NCBI GenBank assembly: GCA_033064195.1
Contig: JARBJD010000218.1
Location: forward strand, 1 to 64,000
Direction: 5' to 3'
Source of the DNA: Blattamonas nauphoetae
Lineage: Eukaryota > Preaxostyla > Oxymonadida
Length of the DNA stretch: 64,000 nucleotides
Shown one piece after another: positions 51,206 through 62,838 of this stretch; position 1 is the stretch's first letter; every line of letters begins with the position of its first letter. The notes under the pieces were generated by a model. The model did no database searches. It was not told the origin of the DNA and saw only the letters and a program-made list of their open reading frames with translations. The translations under genes were made by a program, and so were the position numbers.

Positions 51206-53547
51206 ATGATTCAGTTCTTTCTGTGTTTATGTTTCCTCAATCTTGCTATTCCATGTTCACAACCGATTCCACTCAACAATGCCATCCATTCGGCCGTCCC
51301 ATCCAACAACCGTGAAGTTGAACATCGAATCAAACTTGAATCCACAATCTACTCAGCACATGAAATGATTCTTGAAACGACACTCCATCTCACAGGAACA
51401 CCAAACACGATGCTGATTCCATTGTCAGCATCAGATCAATCACCTCTCTTGACAGCACAGAACAGTTCTCTCCGAATTGTGTCGATGACACTCTCCTCCT
51501 CTGGAAGATGTCTTTGCTTGGAGAATTCTTCAGCAACTCTGTTTGGAACGCGACTATTGATTGGAAGTGAGGCAAGTTCGATCGAAGCCAGTTCAAGTGC
51601 CGTTGAATTGATCTCGACAACATTCGTTCCCTCTCCCAACCGCCTTTTCCCATCAATCATCAAAACTGTCTCAACAGATTGTTTTGTAGGCCTGCACAAT
51701 TTGGAGATCCAAAACGGGATTGTTGGAGGAGACGAGCCACTTCTGGCATCAAAAGAAACATCGACCGTTCTGTCATCGAACAACAAGATTTTGAACATGA
51801 CCCACACATCCCATTCCCACCTGCACACCATCACTGAAATATCACGCAAGACAAGTCTGATCTCAACTCAATTGGAATGTGTGGATGATCCTTTCTATGG
51901 CTCAATTGTGGCCCACATCAACACTGGCGGGGAATTCTTTTTTTCTAACAGTTCCTTCAAATCGATTGTGAGGACTGCTGTGTCTGATATCACTTGTCCA
52001 GAGGGAGGTTGCACGACATCACTTGGAAATTTCACAACATCAAGCCTAACCATCAGCAGCTGTAACTTTACTGGCTGTCAAGGCACAGATTTTGGAGGGT
52101 CCTTTTTTTACAACTTTACTACGGGCTCTTTCACCTGCCAAGACAGCAATTTCACCAATTGCGTTAGTAGACGACATGGAGGAGGTTTCGAGCTCCAGTA
52201 CCACACCCAATCAACCATCACTCGAAATCGGTTCACAAATTGTCGTGCTGCCGAATGTGGTGGAGGGATGGTCGCGAATACGGGTTTTACATCGATGACA
52301 ATCAGCAATTGTTCCTTCTTCAAGTGCCATGGGACCAGTGGATCAGGCCTCCATCGAAATGATGCTGGACCATCAACGACGATCTCAGGATTGATATTTG
52401 ACGACTGCAAATCACTATGCGGGTTGAACTTTGATCAAATCGGTAGATGTGGTGCATTCTTCCTTCAACTCAGCCAAATCACACAACTGTCCGGCTGTTC
52501 CGTCAAGAACGCTCAACTTGGGTTGGATGGAGCCGCGATTACGTGCAAACCAACTGCTACCTCCACACTCTCCGCTTATGATTTCCTGATCGAAGGAAGC
52601 ATTCCGCAACGCCCAGATGGGATGGAGGAGGAGAGATACAATGCAAGGCTGGCTGACATCAGAGTCGAACTCACCGCGGCAACGATCGTCCCTCCTGCAT
52701 TCGCTGTGACACCGCATGGCCTCTTCATTGGCACGACCATTCAGACAACTGGAAGAACTTCCAGCATAACTGTGGCCTTCACTCCCAACTTGGATTCGTC
52801 TCAAAGCCCGCCCTTCACAACCGCAGAAGCTTCATTCGACACTCGCGTCTATTCTCCTCTCTTCTCTGTCCCAGCATCAACGAAGGTCATTTGGGAGTGC
52901 GTTGAAGCAGTATCATTCTTTCAGCCGTCGTCCATCCTGGCTGAAGTGAATGGATCGTTCGAAATGCGCTCCATCGACCTGAGTCCGGGAATGAGTGGCC
53001 TCCAATATGAACCTTGGACTAATCTGGACAATGACTTAGTGAAAAGAGTTCAGCGACATTGCACCAAGTCAATCTCGTCCAAATACAACAAATCGGGACA
53101 AGCGGAAACGGTGCAGTAGCTCGCCTCTCCGGCTCTTCCTCTCTTTCTGTCACCTCGTCCAATTTTTCAGTCTGTTCGAGTGTGGGAGATGGTGGTCTTT
53201 TCCACTCGACATCCTCTGGCTCGATCACCCTCGCTGACCTGTTCATCATTCCACCATTTTGCAGTCCGACCAGCCATGGAATGGTCATCTACGTTGCCGT
53301 CGACTCCTTCAAGACGAGTCGAGTCACTTTCAAGAATCTCAGTGTCCGCACCTCCCAACAGTCTTATCTCTCCACTTACTACCTCTCAGGCGCTGACCTT
53401 GATTCCGTCGGAACACCAGACAACTTCCGGACGCTCGTTCCTCTTGAACAATACACTTACTGGGCCACTCTGTTGGACTCTCGGGGCAATGAGCAGACCT
53501 TTGAGACTGATCTCATCGATCTCAGCTTTTTTGATCTCAGAAAATAA
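51206..53547 (+). CDS. Secreted right-handed beta-helix (Pmp/pectin-lyase-like) protein
   Basis: The start at ATG 51206 is chosen because it gives a classic signal peptide, MIQFFLCLCFLNLAIPCSQP. The body is built of short rungs with Asn/Cys/Gly turns: TISSCNFTGCQGTDFGG, QDSNFTNCVSRRHGGG, NRFTNCRAAECGGG and ISNCSFFKCHG. This resembles the polymorphic outer membrane proteins of Chlamydia and other beta-helix adhesins. Coding passes to another frame at about 53.03–53.1 kb (GTSGNGAVARLSGSSSLSV) and ends with TAA at 53547. A very short intron or a frameshift could explain the change. No membrane helix or kinase part is present. It is probably exported to the surface or a vacuole. Confidence 0.6.
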
Positions 53548-53781
53548 CTAGTGTTCAAATTCTCATAAAACTCGAAATACCGAAGTAAAAGACCCACTAT
53601 CCGTGTTGAATTTTGTTTATAAGCACTTTCATTGAAATCTCGAGATGAATCATCCCACAATAATTCTTCTTCCCGATCCGATTGAAGAACTGGATGAATC
53701 ACGCTTGTTTATCAAAAAAATTATTAATTCCACCGCGACGGATCTCATATACCATTTCTTGACGATTATTTCTCTCTTAGA

Positions 53782-55670
53782 ATGATTTATTCAGCAGGTT
53801 TGCATTCGTTGTTCTATTGTTTATTAGTCTTCAAGATTTCTTTTCATTATATCCTTTTTCTTCTATACTTCAACATTCTTTTTCCATTTTCTCTTTTTCA
53901 TTTCCATTTATTTCCTTATCTTTCAAATTCTCCCTTCGTTCAAGTCTGGAAACGAAATCTCTGGCCTAACTGGATGTCACTCTCTGACTCTTGTGTGCAG
54001 TGGCTCAATTTGGTGTTCGACCTTCCAAATCTGGTGTCTGTTCTCTTCCACGACTCGTATCTGTCGCTCCACTCTGTCTCCGAGTCGCTTCTGTTCAAGG
54101 TCCGGAAAGTGTTCACACTGAAGAACCAGTCTCTACAGACCCTCCTGACTGACTGTGTGCTCTCCTTTTCTGAACAATCGCACTTTTCATTTATCGTTTC
54201 CAACAGTCCTCGCTCTTCTTTCTTTTCGTTGCTGATTCTGCTCTACCATACCCTCAGCAGGCAGCATTTGTGATGTGCGGTGGATCAGTCTCCACATGTC
54301 CAGCAAGTGACGCTCCATGACATGCCGAGCCGAAGACGGGTGTCGAAGATGAGCGAAGAACTGTCAAAACGGGATGGTCCCAAAAGTGGTGATATCGGAC
54401 AAATTGACGAAGAAAACATCTCAGAAGACGGAGAGAGTGCAAACCACACTCGTTTTAGTGACAAGCAGGACATTTTGAGTGAGGAGCTGATCCAAGTTTG
54501 TGTTGCGAACCTTCTTGTCTTCTATTAACCCTATTCGGTCTCTCTCGACTTTTCATCGTTTTTGCCTTCAATTTGTCTCTTTTCATTTTGAATTCACACT
54601 CATTTTTTACAGGACCAGCTTCGGATGAGCGATCTGGAATTTGGGCGATTGAGTGGCGGTCTTGTGCATTCCCGCTCCGAAAACGACGCTGAATGGGAAA
54701 GAACAGACGTACTGTCGGAACAGCGTGAGATTGGAGCACACAGAAACATCATTCTCCACTCTTGACACCACCTCACTCACAACACTTGGCTGTCCCAGAC
54801 TCACCCTCCCCACCATCCTCCCACCACTCTCTCACCGACCTCCGCTCTCCTCTGCCGCAAACCATCGACTCTTCGCATTTCGATTCTCACTCCACCTCGC
54901 CTCGTCCACTCTCACACGCACTTCACACTCCTTCTCCTTCCCAACACAAGTCTGAATCGCACTCACAATCATATTCAAACCACGGAATTCTGATCAAAAT
55001 AAAAGAAGAGAGACATCTCGCGTGGAGGAACAAGAAAACGATTTGGACGTCTCGATCGACAACGGGACGCCTCTCAAATCCATTGTGGGGACACCTGCCT
55101 ATCTGTTCATGATGGAGTGTCGTGACGCGGAGAGGATGATCAGACAGGAGTTTGTGGCGTGCTTGGGAGACACACTCTTTCAGGTCGAAGGAATCACTCC
55201 GCCTGTTCTCAAATCACTCGGCGGATCCACACTATCCAAGAACGATGCATAGATAATGATGTCCTTTGTGATGTCGTTTGGACGCTCGGTGATTGAGAAT
55301 GTGGTGATTCATGTGGACAAGGAAACAGATGCGAAGGATGAGAAGACAACTGACAAGTCACAGATTCTAACTCGAACAGAAAATCTTGTGAGTCGATTGA
55401 TTTCCCGCGAGATCGACATTGGGGTGACCGCATTCATCACTGAGACGACTCGCATGCGGAAGGAGGGGAAGGAGAAAAGGAGAAACGATGCCCAAGCGTC
55501 TTCCTCGCCTTTTGGATCGCCGCCCGTTCCCACTCCAACGTCGATGCTCACACCCAGTCCACCATCCCCACTCTCAAAACTGACACTCCCGCCAAGCCCG
55601 TTCAACAAAAGCTTGTCTGCTTCACAATCTTTGGGAGCACTGACACCCGATCCAGTTACGCCTTCCATTC
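53782..55670 (+). pseudogene. Unrecognised gene with introns, partly decayed
   Basis: A short first exon (MIYSA) seems to be joined to VWKRNLWPNWMSLSD by a T-rich intron, 53798–53944 (147 nt, a multiple of three). The following part (LNLVFDLPNLVSVLFHDSYL) is helical. After a TGA at 54271 the same frame continues with SEELIQ, then a clean intron 54496–54612, then DQLRMSDLEFGRLSGGL. A Ser/Pro-rich stretch follows. The next segment, VGTPAYLFMMECRDAERMIR, runs to a single in-frame TAG at 55250–55252, beyond which reading continues (FVMSFGRSVIENVVIHVD) to about 55.67 kb. I do not recognise the family. Stops and one or more frame changes suggest decay. Confidence 0.35.
54496..54612 (+). other. Spliceosomal intron, 117 nt
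   Basis: It starts GTTTGTGTTG and ends ATTTTTTACAG. Splicing is in phase 0, joining GAG-CTG-ATC-CAA to GAC-CAG-CTT-CGG. Confidence 0.55.
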
Positions 55671-55729
55671 TCCTTTGGATCCAACTGTCGGAAGAACGAT
55701 CGCTTCTTTCTCAGACCGCGTTGGAAGGA

Positions 55730-56560
55730 CGTGTTGAGCTATCGAACGTTCCCTTCGTGTGGGAAGCTGAACGTGGCCTTGTCTCGCCCACTCCTCTCTT
55801 GCTCAGCTGGAACACTCGTCATCTCGCCATCTTCGTTCACTGCCACCGATCAATCTCAACTCACTGTCCCTCTCGTCTGTTCTTCTCCTCTCTCCTCATC
55901 TGCCTCCAACTCAGCGACGGACCAAATGAGGATTGAAATGGAAGAAGTGGAATTCTCGAATCTGAATGTGGATGGATCAGTTGATGGGGTTGTGCAGATC
56001 GAAGGAGCTGATTCTCTCCGACTGAAGAAAGTTGACTTTTCGAACGTGAAGAACGGAGCATCCGATGCCGTTCGAATCTTCGTGATGGGAGCTGGTCCAC
56101 TCTCCTTCTCTACCCGAACGCATTCGACGGAGAGACTGTGGTTGTGAGTGGAACAGAGAAGGATGGGATGTGGTGTGGCGAGGCTGATTTCCCGTGCAGA
56201 AGCCTGAACGAGGCGGACAAGCATCTGAAACACGCACTTCCGTCGACAATGGAAGTTCAGACATCTGCTGTCCTCCACTCAGAGCTGGACCTCACTCACG
56301 ACATCACGAAAATCACATCAGGAAGCGGAGAGAAGGGCAGAGTGGATGTGTCGAGAGAAGGATGTCTCGTGAACCAAACAGACACCCCCACTCACTCTGA
56401 TTCTGTGTTGTTGCATCGACCGTTCGCTGTTCCCCGTCTTCTTCCCGAATCGACGCCTTCTCCGTCTGATGGATGGACAGCGAGAGGTGGAATGAGCAAC
56501 ACGTGGCGATCGGATGGACTGAATGATTATGCATCGAAAGCAACTTCGAGAAGAGTGCGA
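55730..56560 (+). pseudogene. Beta-helix gene fragment
   Basis: AGTLVISPSSFTATDQSQLT and MEEVEFSNLNVDGSVDGVVQ are typical rungs. After a frame change near 56.13 kb the module signature CGEADFPCRSLNEADKHLKH appears. It is followed by SELDLTHDITKITSGSGEKG, matching the module of the gene at 58.7 kb. Neither end is complete. It may be a broken 5' part of the next gene, separated from it by the palindromic stretch at 56.68–56.76 kb. Confidence 0.5.
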
Positions 56561-56718
56561 AATGGAGAGAAGACGTTTTTTACCCTCTTTTCAGTGTTCA
56601 TTCTATCACACTACAACCATTTCGCTTTTTCAAGATTCTTATTTTGACCAATTGACACAACAATGAGACAAATATAGATACGCCTAATTAAGTCATTGAT
56701 CTCAGTCCCAAAAACCGG

Positions 56719-56742
56719 AACTGAGATCGATCGATCTCAGTT
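56719..56742. repeat. Perfect 24 bp palindrome
   Basis: AACTGAGATCGA is followed directly by its reverse complement. TGATCGATCTCA recurs just downstream and TGATCTCAG just upstream, so three copies of the same box sit in 65 bp. The palindrome lies between two beta-helix coding stretches and could mark the end of a small inverted-repeat element. Confidence 0.8.
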
Positions 56743-56759
56743 TCTGCTTGATCGATCTC

Positions 56760-59700
56760 ATGTATCAAAGGTCTGGCAATGAGGGAGGAGAAGACTTCCC
56801 TCTCGCGTATTATGTCTACCCGCATGTCGAGGGAGACCCCATCCACGTTTCAGCGTACTATTGGGATCGCCAGACGTGTGGGAGACCGAAGCTCCCCTGC
56901 ACAACGTTATCATATGCCGTGTCGTGTGTGACATCGAAAACAGAGGTGGTGACCCTGATCACGAACTTGTCCATCAATTCAAGGATCGAAGTGCCGTCCT
57001 GTGGAACAGCAATTTCATCGAATGGACCATCTGGGGAGAAACTGACACTGACACTTGATGTCTCAGCTCAGTTCTCAGTGAAGGATGGAGATCTCGGCCT
57101 CTCCAACATCATCCTCCTTCTCCCGTCGTCTCTGGCCATCCCTGTTTTCGTGGTTGATGGGAAGACTCTGACTCTGTCGTCGACAGCGACAATCCAAAAT
57201 CCATCATCTGCCTTGACTCACTCAACTGCTCTGGTCTCACTCTCATCTGGATCGATCTTCGTTGATTCAGCCTCTTTCGACTTCAACACACCATTCGTCT
57301 CGACGGCTGCGCTTGTGGAGCAGACTGGAGGTTCACTGGAGATGAATGGAGTGAACATTGCAAGTGTAACTCGCTCATCAGGAAATGGAGCCGTCGTGAA
57401 TTGGGTGATTATTTTTCAAAAGTTGCTGGCGTCATATTTTTGTGTAAGTCTGGAGATTTGCCTAACCATTCTCATTGTCTGCATATACCCCTTCAATCAA
57501 CACACTGAAGGTTTTGTACGTTCATTTACCGATTCATCCACTCTTTTCATTCAGATTTCTGCTGGCGGTGACCCCTCTTCGCCAATTCTTGGACATACCT
57601 TCTCATTCGCGTAAGATCAGTGTTTGAACACTTCTTTTGATGTGAACCAACAAAGTTTCCATTGTTCTTTCTTTTTCATCTTCTCTCTCCAAAGTCGGTT
57701 TTCAACAGTCTTCCCGACAACTTCGAGACTTGTCATCTCACTGATTAAAGTCATAATCTGGTATTTTCACATGTTTTCCTTCATTTTTTGTGTTTTGTTC
57801 AGATGATATTGTTCGTCTCGTCCTGGGATCAACACGCGTTTTCTGTTCATCCTCCCTTTTAGATACTATCCCTCAAAACTGATATTCCTTCGTAAATTGA
57901 CATCAAAATAACCATCCTGACATGTTCAGATTATTCCAGGGCAATACTCCTCGTCTCGAGAGATAGAGCATTGAGGTGCTTTTCATGGTTTTTTGAATGA
58001 TTTGTGCATTTATTTCACTTTTTGCTCATGTATCCGTTATTTTTTAGCGTTTTACACCACTTCTTGGTTTTATGACGTGTATTGTATCAAAAAGTGTGTC
58101 AATTTGTGCTGGTGAAAAAATGGTCGTCTCAAACGCGATCAAAACAAAATTCACTCAATTTATGGCTCATTATCTCTTTAAGCCTGTAACTGTTAATTAG
58201 GCAAAAAATAATTTTTGGTGACGCTCCATAGTGTTTTGCAACCTTTCAAAAATAATCTCCCAATTCAATCCTTTCAGCCACAGACTCGCTCACAGTCTCA
58301 TCGTGCTCGTTCAAATCGTGCCAAACACAATCTGGTGATGGGGGAGTTGTTTGGATTTCGTGTGCGAATCAGTTTCCATCCACCTCGCTCGTGGTCAACG
58401 CAACATTCACATCATGTTCTTGTGACAGTGCTCACAAAGGACAATGGGTGTATCTGCAAGGCCACTCGTTCAACACACTCCTGAATCCAGACAATTGGGC
58501 ATCCACTCTCACTTCTCTCGCATCGCCTGGAAACGATTCGCTGTTGATGGGAGAAGACTTGGCCGAAAGTGAAGAAAGCTCATTCCGATCACTGTCTCTG
58601 CTGTTCTATCTGGTTGAGTTCAAAGCAGCGACGATCACAACTGGAAATGGGAAAGACGCGAGAGGATGTGGTCAATCCTCTCTTCCCTGCTCGTCTGTGG
58701 ATGAAGCGTGGTTGCATCTGAAAGATTCGCCTCGCGTTCTCGTCATCTCGACATCGTCTCAACTTGACTCGGAATTGACGTTGAATGAAGCAAATATCGA
58801 AATGAGACCGACCTCAGGAACAGAAACGATCAGAATTGGGAAGACGGGCTCATTTCTTCTCTCGACACACTCACTCAGCCCATCCAGTCTCTCCTTCGTT
58901 CCTGTTGTCGCCACTGAGACACGAGATTCATCGCTGTTCTCAATTGTTGGAGGATCACTGACGATGACATCGTGCTCGTTCGCTGGTTTCTGTCTGTCGT
59001 CTGTGGCTCTGATTGATCACAGTGGAAAGACACTGAAGATGTCTGATGTTGAGTTTAAAGGGATTGTTCGTATGGATGGAAATGGAAGTGTGATTGACTC
59101 CGAACTGGTCTCAGGAATGAAATTGGACTTGAACAACATTGGAATGGTTGATGTTTCGTCTCGAAATGGCGATTGTGATGGTATTTTTGTGAGATTTGGA
59201 TCGAAATCGACTCCTCTCTCGACTCCTGAATTCAATCTGACGAATCTTCACTTCTCGGCCTCCTCTTCTGCTTCTCTCTCGACCTCATCAAACACAGACG
59301 AAGTATCCACATGTTTCTTGTGGATTGAAGGGGACAATCTGGGTTCGATCATTTCTGAAGGCGATTCTCGCTTCACTGGCTCTTATTCTGGAGACTCGCT
59401 GGATCCATCATCTCTGTGGACTCATGATTGGACATCGACTCTTTCAAGCTCACTTCTTTTCTACCTCCGTGAAAAGAGAGGCGCAGTTGGTCTCGACACA
59501 CTTGGGATCCGATCTCCACATTGTGGGTTCTTCACCGTGTGGTGTCCGACATTGTCAGATGCGATTGATCGCCTTCCATCCGCTGTGACCACGACAGTTC
59601 AAGTGCAATCATCAATCGCTCTCTCCGAGCCTGTCACATTTTCGTCGATGAGAACGTTGTGTGGAGTGGATTCCGAATCGACCGTGACAATTGAATCCAC

Positions 59701-62641
59701 ATGCTCCTTTTCTGTCTCGGAGTCGTCTTCTGTCGTCGTCACGATCTCTTCACTGCGCTTCCTGCTCCCATCATCACTCGATGCAGATCAGCTGTTCCTT
59801 GTCAGTGGAGGAACACTCAAAATCTCGTCCTGCTCGTTCTCTCCTGAAACAGCAACGCCTTTCTCGTTCCAACTGATTTGTGGGTCAGCCAACAAAGTGA
59901 TTGTGGAATCGACGAATGTCTCGTCCGCGTCTCTCTCGTCTGTTGCTTTGATTGGATCAAGTTGTGAAGTTTCGATCTCTGACAGCCGCTTCTCATCGAT
60001 TGTTGTTTCAGAAGGTCATGGAAGTGTTCTTCAAGCTGATGTGAACAGTTCGTGTCCTGTTTCAGTTGTGAACACGGTTTTGACAGATTGCTCGAACTCG
60101 GATGGCGGCAGCGCGATTCTGTTGATGAAAGGAACTGGAGGATCGTTCTCTGTGGATGATTGGGAAGGGACATTCGATCTGTCGAGTGACATGGGTGCAG
60201 TTCTGGTGTTGGATCCATCTCAGCAATCATCGCACTTCAACCCATGTTCGCTTCTGTACGAGTTCTATCCTCGAAAACCGAACGAGATTGTTGTTCGCTC
60301 TTCGACATCGACGATTGACCATCCGCTTTGTGGAAATGCCTCTCTCGCCTGTCATTCGATCAGCGTTGGAAGAGAACTGACGGGAGTCGAGAAGATTGTG
60401 ATTGTGGAGAGTGGACGAGTGGAGGGAAGGATGGAGATGAATGGAGAATCGCTGTCGATCAGTGGGAAGAAAGGGAAGGAGCGGATGGAGATGGTTGGGG
60501 AAGGCCAGATTGTGGACAAAGCGCACACTGATCCAGACAACCTGACGATTGAAAAACTGGTTGTGGATGTTTCGTTGACAACACTTTCATCGTCGTCCGC
60601 GCTGTTTGTTTTGGAGATGGGAAAGATTGAGATTTCGGACACTTCTTTCGAATCGTCGGAAGTGATTTCGTGCCAGCTGATTTCGGTGCTGAGTGGAGAT
60701 GTGAATCTTCACGAAGTGACCCTCTCCAACCTCGTCCTCACCCATCCTTCGCCCGTCTCCATCGCCTCCTCGTCCAACTGCACTCTCCACATCGTCGTTG
60801 TTGATGGAATCTCCAACACCGACCCATCCATCACTCCTTCCCCCAACACTGAATCCGACACACTGTGTTCTTGGTCGTCTGGCTTCCTCTCGCTCTCAAA
60901 CACGACTGCTCATTTGTTCTCCTTCACCGCGACGAATGTGTCGCATGGTGCTCTCTTCGTGTCGAACAGTTCGGTGTCGATTGAGGGAGGGATCTTCAGG
61001 AACAACTCGGCCTTCTGTTCCGACTTCCCATCAGCGAACAGAAACATCCGATGCGTGAACAGTTCAAGCCTGACCATCGACAGTCTGAATGGAGGAGATG
61101 GCTTCCGTGGATCGTCAGCATGGATGTCAGTGGATGATGATTGTGTTTTGAGTGGAGTTGATTCCCAGCCGACCTCACCGCTCTTCGTGCCGACCTTGTC
61201 GAATGAATCGAAAAGCACGTTGATGAAGAAAGAGGGATTGTTGGATCTGAACATCGTTGGATCGACGCTGATTCCGTGTGATTTGTCGCTAGAAGTGTTC
61301 GAGATGACGAAAGAAAAGAAAGAAGGATAAATGAAAAACATCAGTCTGACACTGGAATCGGTCACATCTTTCACCAAAACCGAGATCGCATTGACCCTTC
61401 TCCAATCGTCACTGTCCCCGCTGAGCTCGTCGTTGGAATGGCGAGGAAGACTGAAGTATGGAAATGGATTGCGAACTTCGGAGTCTTTTGTGATTCAGAA
61501 GAGCTCTGCGGATCGGATGGCGCAGTCAGTGCTGGACAACATGAAATCGTGGATTCCTCTCGTTCTCGCTCTGGTCCTCCTCGCTCTCTTCTTCATTGTC
61601 ATTCTGGTCTGCATCCGACGAAGACGAAAGATCGCCAAAGACAAAAGTGAAGAACCCAAACAAGAACTGGATGCGATAGAAGTGAAGGAAGATTTCGAAT
61701 GTGGCAATCCCAACCCGGAAACTTGGGGTCTGTCGCCATCAAGAACGGACATTGTCGTTCGCTCGAACGAAACGTTCAACGAAGATGAGAGGAGGAATGA
61801 ACTGAACACAAAGAAAAGTGCGAAAGAAAGCGAATCCACACTTTGCGTGGGCTGCATGGAGCCGTTTGAATTGCAGCACGTCAATTCGAAGAGGAGTCTG
61901 TACCACGTGCTGCATGAAGAGAAGGCGACCCTGGACAACGCTCGACAGACGCAGATTCGGATTGCGAAGGGATTGGAACACATCAGTCTGATGAACATGG
62001 CTCATCCGGTTCTGTTTGAGCTGACATCGCATTATGTGCTGACGGGGGGAGACGGGTCGATTTGGCTGATGACAAGCGGTACAGATCAGATTCGGAAGAG
62101 TCTGGACAAGAAAGGAGAGCAGACTGCTTCTGCTGATGCTCCGGCTGCACTCCCAAACAAGGAAGGAGATGAAGCACCCCGTTCGTTACAAGAAGACAAG
62201 GACGCTGACCAGCCAATGCTCCAACTGGAAGAACAGCACGTTCATCCCAGCTTTCCTCCGCCTCACCCACTCCACTCGTCTCCTCAGACCGAAAAACAGA
62301 ATGTGAGCCACTTGACTCGTTGGATGGCCCCGGAGCAAGGAAAGAACAAAGAAATGAATGGGAAGGAAGTGTCGGTTTTTCGGCTTGGCCTTGTCTTGTA
62401 CGAAATTGAGACTGGTCTTGTTCCGTTTGGGGAGACGGATGCGATGAATGCGCATCGGCAGCTGGAAACCGGAATTGTTCCTCCTCTGGATCGAGTTGTG
62501 AAGTCGGAAATGCGAGATCTGATCAGAGAATGTCTGTCAGTTGACCCGAAGCTTCGCCCGACTCTTTCGTCGATTGCATCAACACTTGAATCGATTGAGG
62601 AGAGCCCAAATGCAGTCAAAGCGTACACATTCATTTCATAA
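56760..62641 (+). CDS. Beta-helix receptor with transmembrane helix and pseudokinase tail (interrupted)
   Basis: Coding from ATG 56760 stops making sense after 57400 and resumes by 58274 (SATDSLTVSSCSFKSCQ). From there one frame runs to 62641, broken by a single TAA at 61328. The ectodomain repeats a module with CG-x(5)-(P/A)C: CGRPKLPCTTLSYAV, CGQSSLPCSSVDEA, CGFFTVWCPTLSDA and CGNASLACHSISV. After the TAA come a stalk, a membrane helix (WIPLVLALVLLALFFIVILV, about 61553–61612) and a basic stop-transfer RRRRK. The cytoplasmic part has kinase C-lobe features: RSLYHVLHEE, ARQTQIRIAKGLEHI, RWMAPEQG, VFRLGLVLYEIETGLVPFGE and IRECLSVDPKLRPTLSSI. The Lys, HRD and DFG motifs are missing, so it should be a pseudokinase. 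The decayed gene at 0.87–5.1 kb has the same stalk. Confidence 0.6.
57401..58273. other. AT-rich interruption in the receptor gene
   Basis: About 870 bp without beta-helix coding separates two coding parts. The downstream side begins after TTCAATCCTTTCAG, a good 3' splice site. A donor is not certain (GTGAATTG or GTGATTAT near 57400). It is far longer than the other introns here. It may be a long intron, a small insertion or the scar of a deletion. I found no clear terminal repeats or target duplication. Confidence 0.35.
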
Positions 62642-62838
62642 CTCCATTCCGACGCTTCTCCCCCGAGGATTGGCTGTCTCTGTATTCGTTTCATGTCATC
62701 ACATCGACACTCCTCCTTTCCACACCATCACTCGTCTTCGATTCTTTTCTTATTCCGTTGCACACGATCATTCATCACCATCGTTTTATCCCGATCTTGC
62801 TTTTCACATCGTCATCAACGATCCCTCTCAAATGTGTA

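Noticed and set aside
54271-61330. Alternative genetic code in which TAA/TAG mean Gln, as in some oxymonads
   Set aside because: The 2,503-codon NTPase gene and both tracts of recombinase coding use only CAR for Gln and end at ordinary stops. The isolated in-frame stops are more likely decay or errors.
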